This document shows positions 1 to 12,675 of a stretch of 64,000 bases of DNA, piece by piece; within the stretch, counting starts at the first letter, position 1, and each line of letters starts with the position of its first letter. Origin of the DNA: Sphagnum compactum (taxonomy: Eukaryota > Bryophyta > Sphagnopsida > Sphagnales); NCBI GenBank assembly GCA_965153455.1, contig OZ234494.1, positions 9,238,001-9,302,000 on the forward strand, given 5' to 3'. The translations under genes were made by a program, and so were the position numbers. The notes beneath the pieces are model-generated. The model did no database searches and was not told the origin of the DNA. It saw only the letters and a list, made by a program, of their open reading frames with translations.

Positions 1-1
1 A

Positions 2-100
2 CACGAGGTTGTTTTGGAGAATGGAGTCGTAGAGTTTCAGCCATGCAATTCGGGTTCAGAGCTTGTGTATTTTTCAAATTAGAAGAGTGTCCATGTTGAA
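2..100 (+). CDS. Possible 3' end of a gene entering from the left edge
   Basis: The first 33 codons are open in one frame (from base 2) and end at TAG 98-100. The peptide ends in a mixed, protein-like sequence (..SGSELVYFSN) with no low complexity. It could be the last exon of a + strand gene whose body lies left of the window, with the following sequence as its 3' UTR. No family is recognised. A random open stretch of this length is quite possible, so confidence is low. Confidence 0.25.
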
Positions 101-1275
101 GTTTCATTTCCAAGATTTTTTGTGGGAGAAAATTCAGCTGTTTCTGTAAGCTGTCATTGTTTCAGTTTGTCTGAACTGGAATGCACTTGTGTTTTTTCAG
201 AACCATGATGTGAATGACTTCTTGCAGGGTCCTTGGGCATACTAATTTTTAAGTGGTAGGTGTAAGGCCCACAGATTGGAGTGTTACCAGAATAAGGTAC
301 TGGCCCAAGGCAGTAGTCAAGGCAGTGCCGAATTCTGGTAATGCAACTGTCCAAGGGCCTTACTGTGTGGAATGACCACTCAGCCTCATAGCTGATGTGC
401 AAAGAAAAACTGACAGGCCCTTACAAAAATGTAAGAGCCTGCCCAGAGTTATAACATAACCTCCTCTGTCAAGAGGGGATCTTACGGATTTAAGGCTCCC
501 TCCTAATACACTGCGGAATCCCAGCAAGGTCATTATTTGTAGAAGAGACATGTCCTTCGGGTGTGCTGAGCACAAGATGGGTGGGCAATGTCTGGGCACC
601 TTAGCGGCGTGCAGATGTCAGTTCTGGGAGGAGTTGAACTTTGAAAGAGTGAGCAAACTTGATGGAGCTGTATGTGGTTTTCACAACTTTCTCTGTGGAT
701 TTGTGTATTTGGAGATGAGATGAATCATGGCTATAGATGAGTTTGGAATTGTAGTTTTCAAATCAGAGTGGCATGTTTGGGATAGGAACAGTGGGCAGCT
801 ATGTGCCTGCTACTTTTCTCTGTATAAGGGGTATGGAGCTCTGCATCCATTGCTTGAGAGTCTGGATTTGCTGCCTGGTTGGTTCTGCACCAGCCATGGT
901 GATTGGATTGTGGTGGTGTGGCACTTTTGGGACTGGTTCTCAGTAGATTAAAAAGTGGCACATTCATTAGGGATTTCTTCCACTGAAAGAAACATATAAT
1001 CATGTACCCTTTTTTTGGAGCACATGATCACATGTTTCTGTTGCAGATTCAGTCCGTTTATGCAGGGCATTTTTGTAAGGAGGTCACATGGAAGACAGCA
1101 ATATTGCAAAGGTTCGGTGTGACTTTGCATGGAGCAGTAAATTCCTGTCATGTAGCTGACTGAATTCTTGCCTTATGTCAATTTCCAAGTGGTGAAAGTA
1201 GTGTCCCATTTCCAAGTTACATTATATCTCTTCGTCTTTTGACTGATTGCATAATGTAGTCAAGTGCAGTGATAC
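101..1275. other. Unassigned stretch left of the coiled-coil gene
   Basis: No exon chain could be supported on either strand. The base composition is close to the neighbouring genic DNA rather than the AT-rich intergenic DNA. It is therefore probably UTR, intron or the missing C-terminal exons of the minus-strand coiled-coil gene. Confidence 0.4.
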
Positions 1276-4108
1276 CTTTGTATGTACACAGGCAACTGTG
1301 GTGTTGGAAGCTTGCTGTTGGAGTGTGGTTTGAGAAGACAGAGTTTGGATCCACCTACTTTTTGCGAGTCTTTGTTCCTTTTTTCTTACCTGCTTTTGCC
1401 TTGTTAGATGGTTGTATGTGCTGCCTGACCTGCAAATGCAAAGGAGAAACGGAACTCTTGAGGACCATGAATATGTTTCCACAGCATGCCTGCTGAAAGG
1501 AGATCACAAATCAAAGCTTCTGCTGGTATGTGACAAGATTTCTCAACCAAGGAAAATCTAGGATTGGAGCAGCACAGCTATTGCTTGACAAAAAAATCAC
1601 TATTACTGCAAAGATGAAGATGTGCCTTATTTAGTAATTGATTCCCAACATTCTGATTCTGCAGAGTTGATTCTCTGCAGATGAACTGAAATATACCTTT
1701 TTTCAGAATGTTCTGTGAGAGGAATGTGTTTCAACTGAAGGAGTGTTACCTCAGCAAGTGCAACTTCTGCGTATGCAAGTTCACTTCGCAAGGATGAGAT
1801 AGTCTGTTGGAGTTCTTCATTTTTGATGCAGACCTCTGCTGCCTGGGTGGCTGTTGAACTAGTGTACCTCGCACTTCCGCGGAGTTCAGACCACTGAGGA
1901 CGTGGAGTCAAGTTATGTGATTGTCTCTCCACCCTCGCTATTTGCATGAGTTTGCTCTCCAAATCCAAGATTTTTTTCTTCGCTTTGTCAAACTCGTCCT
2001 TTGGAACCCTGCAAAAGTTGCAGCTACCAGAGTTGCTGCTGACACAGCACTGTGATGTGCACAAGGTGGTTCTGAAGGCTGCTTTTATCAATGGTGGCAG
2101 ATATGCAAGAGCTGAGCCTAACAATAATAAAGAATGCACTGTTGAGTTCCATGTCATACCCATCAGAAGCCTCTTGCCTAGCAGCTGTCAAATTGGCCTG
2201 AATGTGCTGAACCTCATGGGTGAGGTCTGCATATCTAGCCTCCAGGTTCATGTACTTGTTCACATCATTATCCTGCAAAAAGAAATCTGATTGGTCAGGA
2301 AGCAGTATATATCACTTCTTCCAGCCTAACAAAGTCTGCTACAGAGGAACTTGGTTTTTTATGAAACTTGTCTAATTGTTGCCATGCTTTTTGCTATCTT
2401 TGAAAACTGAGTGATGGAGCTGTGTGATTGTAATGTGTTTATATAACACTTGGGCAGAAAATTTTACATGTCTTTCTGCTAACTCATGAGCTCTCAACAC
2501 ATCTTTCCGGGATTCTTCCAGTTTCTTCTTCAGCTCGTTACCCTGCATGACCACTCCCAACAAAAGTTTTTAGACTCTATTATGCAGCAAACATTGCTAT
2601 TGAGGATCCCATGAATGAGGTTGCCACTATGAGATGAAGAATCAGAGGCAACCTCTTTGTTAGACTTTCTCAAAGTTTTCTGCATAGTGAACAGATCCCC
2701 TTGCAGGTCTCGTGAGTGGGATTTTTCTTTTGAGATTTCCTCTTTCAGATCCTGCAGACCCATCCAAACAGATTGTCAACTACTTGCTATATCCTCAATA
2801 TGGTGGCCGAATGTAGGTTTGAACTTAGAACTAGTGTTTTTGTTCCTGTCAGATGTCTGCTTGCAACCAAATGGGTTCCTTTTAATAAATAGAGGACCTC
2901 GTGTAGTAGCAGGAGATGGGCACACATATGGCATACCTGAATGTGATGTTCAATGCGATCTATGACAACCTGACGCTCCTGTAGCATCATGTTCCACTTC
3001 TTCTGCTCCTCAAGTAAGCCTTCATACTTTTCTTCCAATTTGGCCACTAAATCAAAGTATGGGACCTGCATAAATTTGTTTTAAAGATGTGTTCATGGGA
3101 AGAAATGCAAGGAAAACTCACTTGTGTTGTTGTTCCAAATGAAATTTTTCTTGGAGGAGCCTGAAAGATGATGGTGAGCACCTTGCCAAAAGATGCACCA
3201 TCATGAAGTGTCATGTACTTGCTGTATATGGCCTGCTCTATCACTTCCCGTATGGTGCCCAACACACGAGCAAATGGCATACTCATTTCACATATCTCTC
3301 TCAACAACTGCACCCCTTCTTGCCTTTGCAACAAAAATGAGCCCCTTGCTTTGCTATCTTCCATAAACTTGTTGAAATTAATCATAGAAATACTCTCCAT
3401 GTGCAAAGAGTATAGACAGCAATCCAGATTAAGATTGTCTTTGCAGTGCAAGAGCATTACCAGGCAGCAGACACTGGTGCGATATGCATTAGGTTTGTCC
3501 TCATGGTCTCCAAGGGTGGTTGCTCTGTTCCATATCCCTTTGCCTAGCATCTCTGCCAGTTTCACCTGATTCCTAACCCTAAAATCACACCATCAGAAAA
3601 ATCTGTGTGTCTGAAGGCTAGCTTTTCCCATGTGTGCAGAGATGAAGGACAGAATTTCAAGAAGAGGTGATGATGCACTGACCTCACAGTACACTGCTCT
3701 GGATTTAAAGCCAGACATTGGCAGATCAACAGGTTTTCCTTGGGCTTGGGGAAGCTGCTGCTGCTGTGTACTGTTACCATATATACTGTCTTCCTCATCC
3801 AGAAAGTCATTTCTGTGATCATCACTCTCACCACGACGATGAAAATCCCTGGGTGTTGCTTTTGCTTCTGGCTGCAATGGATTCTTGGCTGGCAGCTTCG
3901 AAGTACTATGAAGATGTGGTTTCACACGATTCACAGCATCATGGTAACTGGTAGCTCCAGAAAGAATTTCCCTGTAATTTGGTAGTTGAATGTCCTCATC
4001 TGAATCAGACATGCTGTGATGTTGATTAAATTTCTTGTGTGTCTGGATTGACAATTGCTCTAGAAACTCCACAGCTGCTGCCTGTGCATCAGAAGTTGCA
4101 CAAGAGCC
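1276..4108 (-). CDS. Multi-exon coiled-coil protein, possibly TSNAXIP1-like (partial model)
   Basis: Eight consecutive minus-strand exons join in frame with GT-AG signals: 4108-3683, 3565-3461, 3367-3122, 3065-2937, 2751-2653, 2542-2450, 2272-2160 and 2008-1750, about 490 codons. Two further small exons, 1429-1390 and 1354-1276, also fit in phase but are tentative. The first exon is acidic and Gln-rich (MSDSDEDIQLPNYREIL). The rest is mostly heptad-rich helix, with segments such as VAKLEEKYEGLLEEQKKW, ELKKKLEESRKDVLRAHELA and ELQQTISSLRSELAYAEVAL. An LTPRPQW motif lies between helices. The order, a short helical domain around LLREICEMSMPFARVLGTI followed by long coiled coils, recalls translin-associated-factor-X-interacting protein 1, a ciliary/sperm family. 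That identity is from memory and weak. Start codon and C-terminus are unresolved; an upstream exon and exons left of 1276 probably exist. Confidence 0.65.
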
Positions 4109-4467
4109 CTGGGAAGGAGGAGAAACAAAGCGAGAAATCACAGAACATGTGGAGGATGCAAGGCATGCAAACAACCAGCATTGTAATTCTTGCGATTAGA
4201 GTGGAAACACTGCCAACCCATCAGCACCAGATTCTTATGTGTTTTCTCAAAGGACACATAGCACCTCTTGGTATGGTGCTGTTGTTCCTTTGCAGGAAGG
4301 GCAAGTAAAAAAGAACAGTGACCATGGTGGCAGTTAATAAGGGCTGTCAGCTGAACTGGAAAGAACTTTAGGTCTCTTGATCACTCATTCAACTACCCAT
4401 TCATGTTTGGGTGCCAAAGTTTTATTCAGAAACCCACAGATTGCAATCCTACATCTGATGTGGTCAC

Positions 4468-5280
4468 AGTGCTCCACAGATTGCAATACTACAGCTGATG
4501 TGGGCAGAATGCTCCACAGATTGAAAGACTGGGACCGATTGCAATCACAAATGCTCCACAAATTGCAATACTACAAGTGATGTGGTCAAAATGCTCCACA
4601 GATTGAAATACTAGGAACAGTATGGTCACAAGATGCCCCACAAATTGCAATACTACAACTGGTGCAGTCAAGATGCTCCACTGATTGAAATATTGGGCCC
4701 AATGCAGTCAGAAATGCTCCATAGATTGCAATACAACTGATATGGTCAAAATCCTCCACAGATTGAAATACTGGGACTGGTGCCATCACAAATGCTCCAA
4801 AAATGTTGCAATATGACAACTAAGGCAGTCACAATGCTCCACAGATTGCAATACTACAATTGATGTGGGGAAAATGCTCCACAGATTGCAATACTACAAC
4901 TGATGTGGCTGTAACACTCCACTGATCACAATACTACAAGCATGCATTCAATCCACAGATTGAAGTACTACGGCAATGCCACTGATTGAAGATCTTCAAG
5001 CAATATCCCAATGCACCACAAATTGAAATACTACAAAACAATGCAATTTGCAATGCTCCACAGATTAAAGATCCATAACAATGCTGTCGCAATGCTCCAT
5101 AGGTTGACGTACTACAAGCATGCATCACAATGCTCCACAGTTTGAAGTATTATGACACTGCAATTCTAATGCTCCACAGATTGAAGTACTACAACAATGC
5201 AATCTTAATCCTTCTCAGATTGAAAACCTCTAGCCATGTAGTTACATCATTAATGCTCAACACTCCATAGATTGAACACA
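4468..5280. repeat. Degenerate minisatellite, unit about 40 bp, about 20 copies
   Basis: The phrase GCTCCACAGATTGCAATACT, followed by an ACAACTGATGTGGTCA-like tail, recurs every 38-42 bp. Right-hand units are more diverged (TTGAAGTACTAC variants). On the minus strand the array is partly open and would encode ..AICGAF.. / ..FQSVEHFDH.. repeats. These openings are a by-product of the repeat, with frames breaking from unit to unit. It lies just upstream of the coiled-coil gene. Confidence 0.85.
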
Positions 5281-7016
5281 AAATATAAGTTGGTGAAAGA
5301 AACAAAAGAAAAACATCGAGTGATATAGAAAGGAGATAAGAATTAAAAGGAAATTATAGAAAAATTTGAAGCAGAACATCATGGATTTCTATTTCTTCTT
5401 TTGCAATATGCAACTTCAATCTTGAATGCATGAGAGTAACATGTTTACTCCAAATCACCTCCCAAATCCAACTTATCACATGTGTTTTTGTTTGCATGTT
5501 TTGCTTCAATGAAGCAAATTAAAATTCATTCTCAAAAGGTTTGCAAAGGTCTACCTATATAATAAACAAATGTACAAAATTTCAAATCATTGGAACGAAA
5601 ATGCTTTTAAAAGTTGTAATTAAATAACAACTCAAAAATATTTCTTCAAGAAAAAAATGATTTCATGATTTGATTTATACTTATACCTACCTACCTACCT
5701 ACAATCTACCTACCTATAAATAGGCCTACTTAAAATGAACTTGGACAAGTTTCTATTTAGTTATGTAAATTAAAGTATGTTTATATCTTAACATAAATAA
5801 AACATAAATTATATAGTTCCCAACATTTAAACATTTTTATTTATTTATTACTTATTAAATATTATGTGGTTTTACATAATGAATATTTTTATTTATTTAT
5901 TAAAATATTTTTCATTATATTAAATGAAACCTTGTTATAAAAAGTTAACATTTTTCTGAATTTTATGATAAGATTTGTTATTTAATTATAAACTTGGTTT
6001 AAACAATCATATAGTATGTCATTCTAATCAAGTGATAAATTAAAATGTTTTAATACATATGTAGTAATTTTATGCATAAAGGAAATGCAATATATGGATT
6101 AATTTGATCCAATATTGAAATATTAATTTTGAATTTTACAAAAAATAAAATCCAATGAATATATATATATATGTTCAAAATGATGTATGTCTATATGCAT
6201 GGGTTGTTTGAACCTATCCAAGGTTAACTAGGTCTCCCTCCTCACCCCTACCTACAATGGATATGAAAAGACAAATTAAAATGTGCCTTTCCATGTTATC
6301 TACATGAAAATAATCAAATAACTTACTAATCAAATCTAATAATAAGTCCCATGGCGAGAAACAAGTAGTTGTTGATGACTAGTAGCAAGCAAGAGAGAAG
6401 GCTTCTTGTTAATTAGATTTGACTCTTTTTTTTTTTGGGACCAATGTTTGGATGTCTAGTTATGCACTTGTAGAACATGAGACAACTAAAGATCAAATAT
6501 GTTTCTTTCAATTATGAACATTTGCTTAAAACATTTGAAATTAGTTGTGTTTGTCCCATACATGCTTCCTAAAACCTAAAATCATACATGCATGTCTACT
6601 ATCTTAAGGCAATAATAAATTTTTATAACATAAAAAACAACAAAAATACAAACAAATTAATCAATTAAAATTTAATTTCATTATGATTTTTGTTATTAAA
6701 TCTTCATCAAAACCTTATTAAAGTTTTTAAAATAACACCAAATTAATTAAAAGCATTTATATCTCAAAATTGATGTGTTTTATTTTAATCAATTATTGCA
6801 TAGTTTTTCAAATCAATTGTCTAAAAATCTCATTTTAATAAGATTTAGAGGAATTAAAGCCAATTATTTGTATGTTTATAAAAAAAAAATCATTTTAAAA
6901 ATTAGTTATATGAATTTTTTTGTACATTTCACAATGATATGAAACATCATCATACAAAAAGGCAAGTGACAACCCAAAAAATATCATCATAGTTTTGTAC
7001 CATAAAGCATATTTTA
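5281..7016. other. AT-rich intergenic DNA
   Basis: Very AT-rich with many short A and T runs, no exon-like reading frame and no recognised RNA gene. It includes a (CCTA)n microsatellite at about 5688-5720 and a short (AT)n run near 6160. Confidence 0.7.
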
Positions 7017-7727
7017 GTGCGGCGCATAAAGCCAAACAAGGAAATCAACACGAGTCAGTTAAATGTTTCTGACCCTAGTCTGTATCTTGTCAATGCTCTG
7101 AAAGGTAACCCAAAATTTCAACAACAAAAGGAGGAGACACACAAGAAACAGAGTCTTCAGACAGATCTATCTGGCAAGACTGGCTGGGTTGATTCTAATT
7201 GGAATTGTTGCAAAGGACTACAAACACAGTTACAAAATGTTCTAGGCGCCTTCAAGTGCTGCAAGTATCAACCATGTCTTAGTCAGGTGTGCACACAGTT
7301 TAAATGTGCAGAGCCAATCTACAGACGAATTTCTCCTGGAGAATGAGGAAAGAATATGTGGTCTCTAGATCTACAACTATATTGCTCATGAACTTAGAGC
7401 AACCTGCCATGTCTCTGTTCAAAACAAATTCCTCTAGGCAATGGCTAGGAATTTCTATGCTGCATACTTTTTTCATGGGCGAATTAACCGCCAACCTATC
7501 ACTGTGATTCACATACTCTTTTTGAAATCGTTCTCATCTAAAACTCATGGAGCTAAAAGTAGGATTCACATACAAGATATGATGACCAAAGCAGCTCTCT
7601 TGTAGACTTGAGAGATTTGATTACAGATGAAATGTGCAATCAGACTTTCACTCCCCTAACTAAACCCCACTGATCTGATTTGAAAGGGTTTCATGTGACA
7701 AGAGGCCAGAATGTACAGAGAAACCAA
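7017..7727. other. Region downstream of the RsgA gene, probable 3' UTR
   Basis: The composition is less AT-rich than the DNA further left and lies immediately 3' of the RsgA stop codon. The longest open frames here lack an ATG or a family resemblance, so no protein is called. Part of it is likely transcribed 3' UTR of the minus-strand gene. Confidence 0.4.
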
Positions 7728-10700
7728 TCACAGCTCATGAGTCATGTCCTCCACTTCAGCTTGCTCTTGGGTTTGCTCCCACAGTTTCTCATCCAGGGAC
7801 TGCCGGACCTGTTTACGTGACTCCCGTCGATGCCTCTTTGGCACCAGACGTGGCTCTGCCTGCTTCACACCAGCTGCACCCATCTTGTACCTACCCACCA
7901 GCACCACCTTTTATATTTTCATAGAGAGAAATACAGAAATATTTCTCTGAGTGTATCATCCAGCCATTGCACAGAGATCACCATGAAGGACACTCTCATT
8001 TTTCCTGCTGTTATGCTTTAAGGGTTCATCCACCAACCAGTGAGATCAAACCTGCAGGTTACCCCATATACAAGTGGGAGGCTCTAGTTCTAAATTGACT
8101 CACTGTGCTTTGTGTCATGAAAGCTCATGTTTTCACTCCCTCTCATCAGAAAGAATCGCACCTTATATCACTTTCTCGCTTGGTACCAAGAACTCGCTTT
8201 TCAACTTCCTCTCTCTTTCTGACCTCCTCCAGAAGTCCCAGATAGTGCGAGTATCGGTCCCAGTCACTGCCAACTGCACAATATGGCTCCCCAACATGCA
8301 AGCAGTTTGCAAACGAGCAGCCTCCAGTGGCACTTGCCTCCTGCTTTGCCCTCACCTGCCAATGCCACACAGTCAATGAGACCATCTCCGATAACAGTTG
8401 CTTGCAACAGCTGGAAGTTCAAAACTCATTTGGGCAAGTACAAAATTTGGCTAGTGCATTGCTCTTTCAATCAGATTCTGATTCAGACATTCAGATCTCC
8501 TTATCATTTCCACTCTCCCTTGGAAGGGGAGCAAACATGTCGATGCAAACCATAGATGAAGCTTCCAGTCACCCTATTTTGAAAGAAGAAATTGTGAAGG
8601 CACAAGGAAAACTATGCTGCACCTCTGGAAAGAGCTCTCCAAGGGTTGCACTCATGACTTTGGCCAGGCTAGGTTGGCTGAATCCTGGAGTGTCAGCAAG
8701 GAGACCATCTCCACCTGGCAGGCGCAGGAGTGAAACATGGCGTGTTGTATGCCTTCCTTTACCAGATCTTAATGACACCTCACTTACTTGCAGTGCTTCA
8801 AACTTTTCATGATCTTCAGCTACCTGCTTGAAAAGATGCAACTAAACACTAGTGAGTATAAGGGTTATGATGGTGTGCATGGCCCGGCAGAGGACCATAG
8901 CAAGACACCATTGTGGTAAACAGAGATACATGACATCTAATCTTTTGGAAATGCATTCTGAAGGTATGATCATGGACATAACTTCATAATATTCAAACAC
9001 AAACATTCAGTCATGTTGGATTCTATACACTTGATTGGGTCATTTGGCTATGAAAGCAAAGTTACCAGTGCCTCTGGGCACACAGACACCCATGCTTTAG
9101 AGTGATCCATTACTAGTAGTGATTTAAGGTGTACCAGGCATGCCTATGCAGAGCCTATGCAGAATCACCAACCCATAAAGCCTACACCCCTTCTGTTAAG
9201 GCTCTTCAACACACCCCACTGCAGTTGTCTTACAGTTTGTAAATGTAATGACTTTACACTTCATCTGTACTATATGCAGGGACACTCCTCACAAGAACAT
9301 GTCCACAGTAATCAAGGAGCTCCCCTCCCAACTTATCCATCATGAAGACTCACAGTTCACCATACCTCCTGAGGAATGATGAATTCAACATCTTCTTCAG
9401 ACTCTTCAGGGGCCAAACTTTGAAGGTGTTCAATTGCTTTATTCTCATGCCACAGATCAACCCCACCATCGTCACGCAAGGCATTGATGAGGCTTGATTT
9501 GCCAACTCCACTGGGCCCAACTACCACTGAGATCTTGTCTTTCAGAAGGCCCATGATCGGAGCTATTCCAGACAATGTACTTACACTGCAGATAAGAGGC
9601 TCGTAGCCCCATTCTGCTAGCTTCTCTTTCCATCTATCAATGTCCTGTGCACACAGACTACTGATATTACTTGTCAGCAAGCACAAAAATCTCATCATCC
9701 AAAGCTAGCAAGCACAACAATCTGACCATCCCAGCAATTTCCATGTTCCACACCTTGTTGGCAATTGGCCTTCTTGTGTACTCTCACAACTCTGGGAGAA
9801 AAGGTTAGGGTGCTGCAATGGGTTGGATGAGAGCTGTATTCACTCTAACAGGAAGCACAATCTCTCAAGGATTCTAAATCACATCTTCTTTCTTCTCACT
9901 ACATGTCCAAAGAAGATTCAGAATTAAGACACAAGGTAAAATGGGTCAGGTTTCCACTTCTGAGAATCAACTTTGTGAAGACATAATGATCACCCTGAAA
10001 AAGCTCATGAATCCTACTGGGACACTCAGTTTCTCAACAAAACACAATTCCATGCATTTGCATTCCAGAGCCAGAACCTACCCTCGAATCCAGTTTTCAA
10101 CAGGCAATGATTCCGTGTGATCAGAGGACGAGAATTCAGAGGAGGAGATCTGCTGCCAAACCCTAGATCATTGTTCCCCCCTTCAATTGCAAGTCCAGAA
10201 ACTGCAATCAAGGCTGGAGAGAGATTCTCACCATGCAGCTAACCCTAGTTACACAAGCAAACTTGGTTCCAAGCTTTTCAAAAAAGCTCAAACATCCTCA
10301 CCAAGTCTTCAGAAACATGGAGTTGTTGTTGTCAAACTTCTCTTCCTAAAACCAGACACATGAAAGAAAGGAAAGGAAAGGAAAGGAGAGACAGTGTGGC
10401 CATGAGACAGAGATGATGAAGATGATGATGATGATGGTGATGGTGATCCTCACCTCTGGTTGCACCAAGTCTGCCTTGTTCAACACGAGAGTGAAAGGAA
10501 TGCCCGTGGACTCCGCCTCCACAAGAAAGCGGCTGAGAGCCAAGGGATCCAGCTTGGGACGATCCAGGGAGAAGAGGACCAGCAAATGCTCCACATTGGC
10601 AACAGGAGGTTCCGCTATCTCAGAGTGTCTGTCCAGCACGTCTTCCACCATGCCTCGACGATCGATCCAGTCGATCCCCGAGACCAAAACCCTATCCCCT

Positions 10701-11305
10701 ACCAATACCCGCCTCTTGATCTTCTTAAGTAATGCACGAACCACGCACAAAAGCTCCGTCCCTTGTCTTGCTTCCACTCCATTGCCGTTCTCCTCCTGAG
10801 CATTTTCCTGTGCACAGTCGAGCTTACTAGAAGCCAATTCCCCGTTCGTTTCCACAGCAACAACAGCATCAGGAGCAGCAGCATCTGCTTCCCAAGCCCT
10901 CTCGATGAAGACGCGCATGAAATTGGCCTGTGCAGCCATGACTTGGCCCAGAGCTTGATCCTCCCGGAGCAGCGGCAGCGCCGCAGCAGCATTTCCTCCG
11001 GCGGTGTCAGTCTTGTTCTGTATCGTATCAAGCGAGTTTCGGAAATTCTCTATCCCTGCATGTCCGATTTTCTTGCCGGATTCGTCCGTCTTCCAACGCT
11101 TGGATTGCTGTAATCGCACCCCGCTCTGATTCTTCCTAGCTGCCTCTATCTCCAACACTGCTCCTCCTCCTGCTTTGCTCACGTGATGACAAGTCGAGGA
11201 AAGCTGCGGCTGCGTCGTGTGAAGAAGGAATGCGGCATGTAGCTTCGATGGACACAAAGCAGCACCTGCCGCCGCAGCAGCAGCAGCTCCATTACACCAA
11301 CCCAT
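7728..11305 (-). CDS. Circularly permuted GTPase, RsgA/YjeQ family, organellar type
   Basis: Five minus-strand exons join in frame: 11305-10454, 9644-9366, 8823-8623, 8355-8162 and 7890-7728. They encode 562 aa with stop TGA 7730-7728. ATG 11305 is the first start after an in-frame TAG. Domains in order are: an Ala-, Ser- and His-containing N-terminal leader resembling a transit peptide; an OB-fold at about residues 187-226; and a permuted GTPase with G4 NKAD 276-279, G1 GPSGVGKS 327-334 and G3 DTPG 421-424. A zinc site follows (Cys457, Cys462, His464, Cys470), then a basic tail with PKRHRRESRK. RsgA proteins are GTPases that act late in small ribosomal subunit assembly, and plants have a chloroplast form. 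Targeting here is inferred. All catalytic motifs are intact. Exon 4 to 5 rejoins a split Arg codon to give GTKRESDIRYKMG, in keeping with the plant family as remembered. Confidence 0.93.
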
Positions 11306-12675
11306 GGAGCTCGCTAGCTAGTGCCCACAAACCGCACCTGCAACACTCCACTCTTCTGACGAGCGACCAGCTCGGCATTGAAAATCCGCGGGGAAAGTGT
11401 GGTGGTGGGGAAGAACATTCACGGTTGCCTCGAATCTACGCCACGCCACGCAGCAACAAAAAGGAAGCGGATGACGGGAGGAAGAAGAAGAAGATAAGGA
11501 TCCGTGCGGCCGGTGCCAAATCCCTATCAGCGTTTGTCAACCAAATGCTCAACAACGATCGATGTTGCAAGGTCCTCTACGACAGCATCCTTTTCTTCTT
11601 CTTCTCTTGATCGCCAATTCCACCTGTAGCTCAAGCGATTCTTGGCTGTTTCTTTTGCGAAAAGATTCAAGGAATGCCGCAGGGCTGATGCACTACCTAC
11701 TGTTTGTTTTTCGTCAGGATTCTTCATTCATGTCGAGCTTTTTGAGTCATGGATTTGTTTAGGTTTTGCAGAGCAAAAAACAGATCCAAGAGAAGAAGCA
11801 AAGAAACAAAGAGAGACTGACTGTAAATGGCACCTTGAACAGCTGACAGATGTCTGCAAGATTGCATCTGCATACAGATTGAGATGCTCGACATGATGAT
11901 GATGCCCCCACAAAGTCAAGGAATCATAAAACAGAAAATTGAACTCCGGCACATTCTCTCTGCCTGGAAAGAATGCCAAGAATGTGACAGAATCATCAAC
12001 CTCCCTGAGAGGAACATTTCACCAACACCACCACTCATAGAAACATAGCAATTCGATCAAACCAGAACCATAGCAGTGGCCTCAGATGCTCAGACTGTAG
12101 GCAATCTTCACCAGTTTCTCTGCTGCACAGATAGTTGCATGTGATGGACTTTGCAGTCATATTTCCAAATAGAAACTAATAGTTGGGTCTGCCACAAAGG
12201 ATGGATTCAGCTGCCTGCGACGCAGCTTGAGAGCTCAAGAGGAGAGAGAGAGAGAGAGAGAGATTAGAGTAGACCGATCTTGTGAGAAACAATGGATCCA
12301 TCATCTGCCTGAGTAGCTCAAGACTGAAAGAGAGTGAGATTAGTATGGCTGTGAGCTTGTGATATTAGAGATGGGTCTGTTGGAAAACCACCTTAGGCAT
12401 CTATGCTAGCACTGAATTGGATTCCTGTGTATTGGGAGCAGGGTTTTAGCCTGCAATTGTCCACTGGTGGTGTTGGAGCTTTTGTCCAGCAAACAATGGC
12501 ATCAAAGTCTATGTGCAGAATGCCTGCACATACTGAAGCAGGCCTTGAATCAGCAGCCTTGAGTTCACCTCGAAAGGAGGGAAAGTAGCTGTTGTGTGGA
12601 AGCATGTGGAAATGGAAACATGTAACTAACATTGCATTGGCTTCTTGAAAAAAATTCATGGTGTTGATGTTGTTG
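11306..12675. promoter_or_regulatory. RsgA upstream region and spacer to the GMD pseudogene
   Basis: Bases 11306 to about 11700 lie directly upstream of the RsgA start and should hold its 5' UTR and promoter. No TATA-like box stood out. A (GA)n run lies at 12241-12262. Short open frames on both strands have no family resemblance and no splice continuity. Confidence 0.35.

Noticed and set aside
4489-5128. Minus-strand ..AICGAF.. repeat peptides
   Set aside because: Frames change from unit to unit of the minisatellite and no unit has splice signals or a start, so they are not treated as protein.
8074-8812. + strand frames of 101 and 161 codons
   Set aside because: They are opposite-strand shadows of RsgA exons 3 and 4, whose motifs and junctions are clear on the minus strand.
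9157-9345. 62-codon + strand frame in an RsgA intron
   Set aside because: It lies wholly within the intron between exons 2 and 3 and has no family resemblance.
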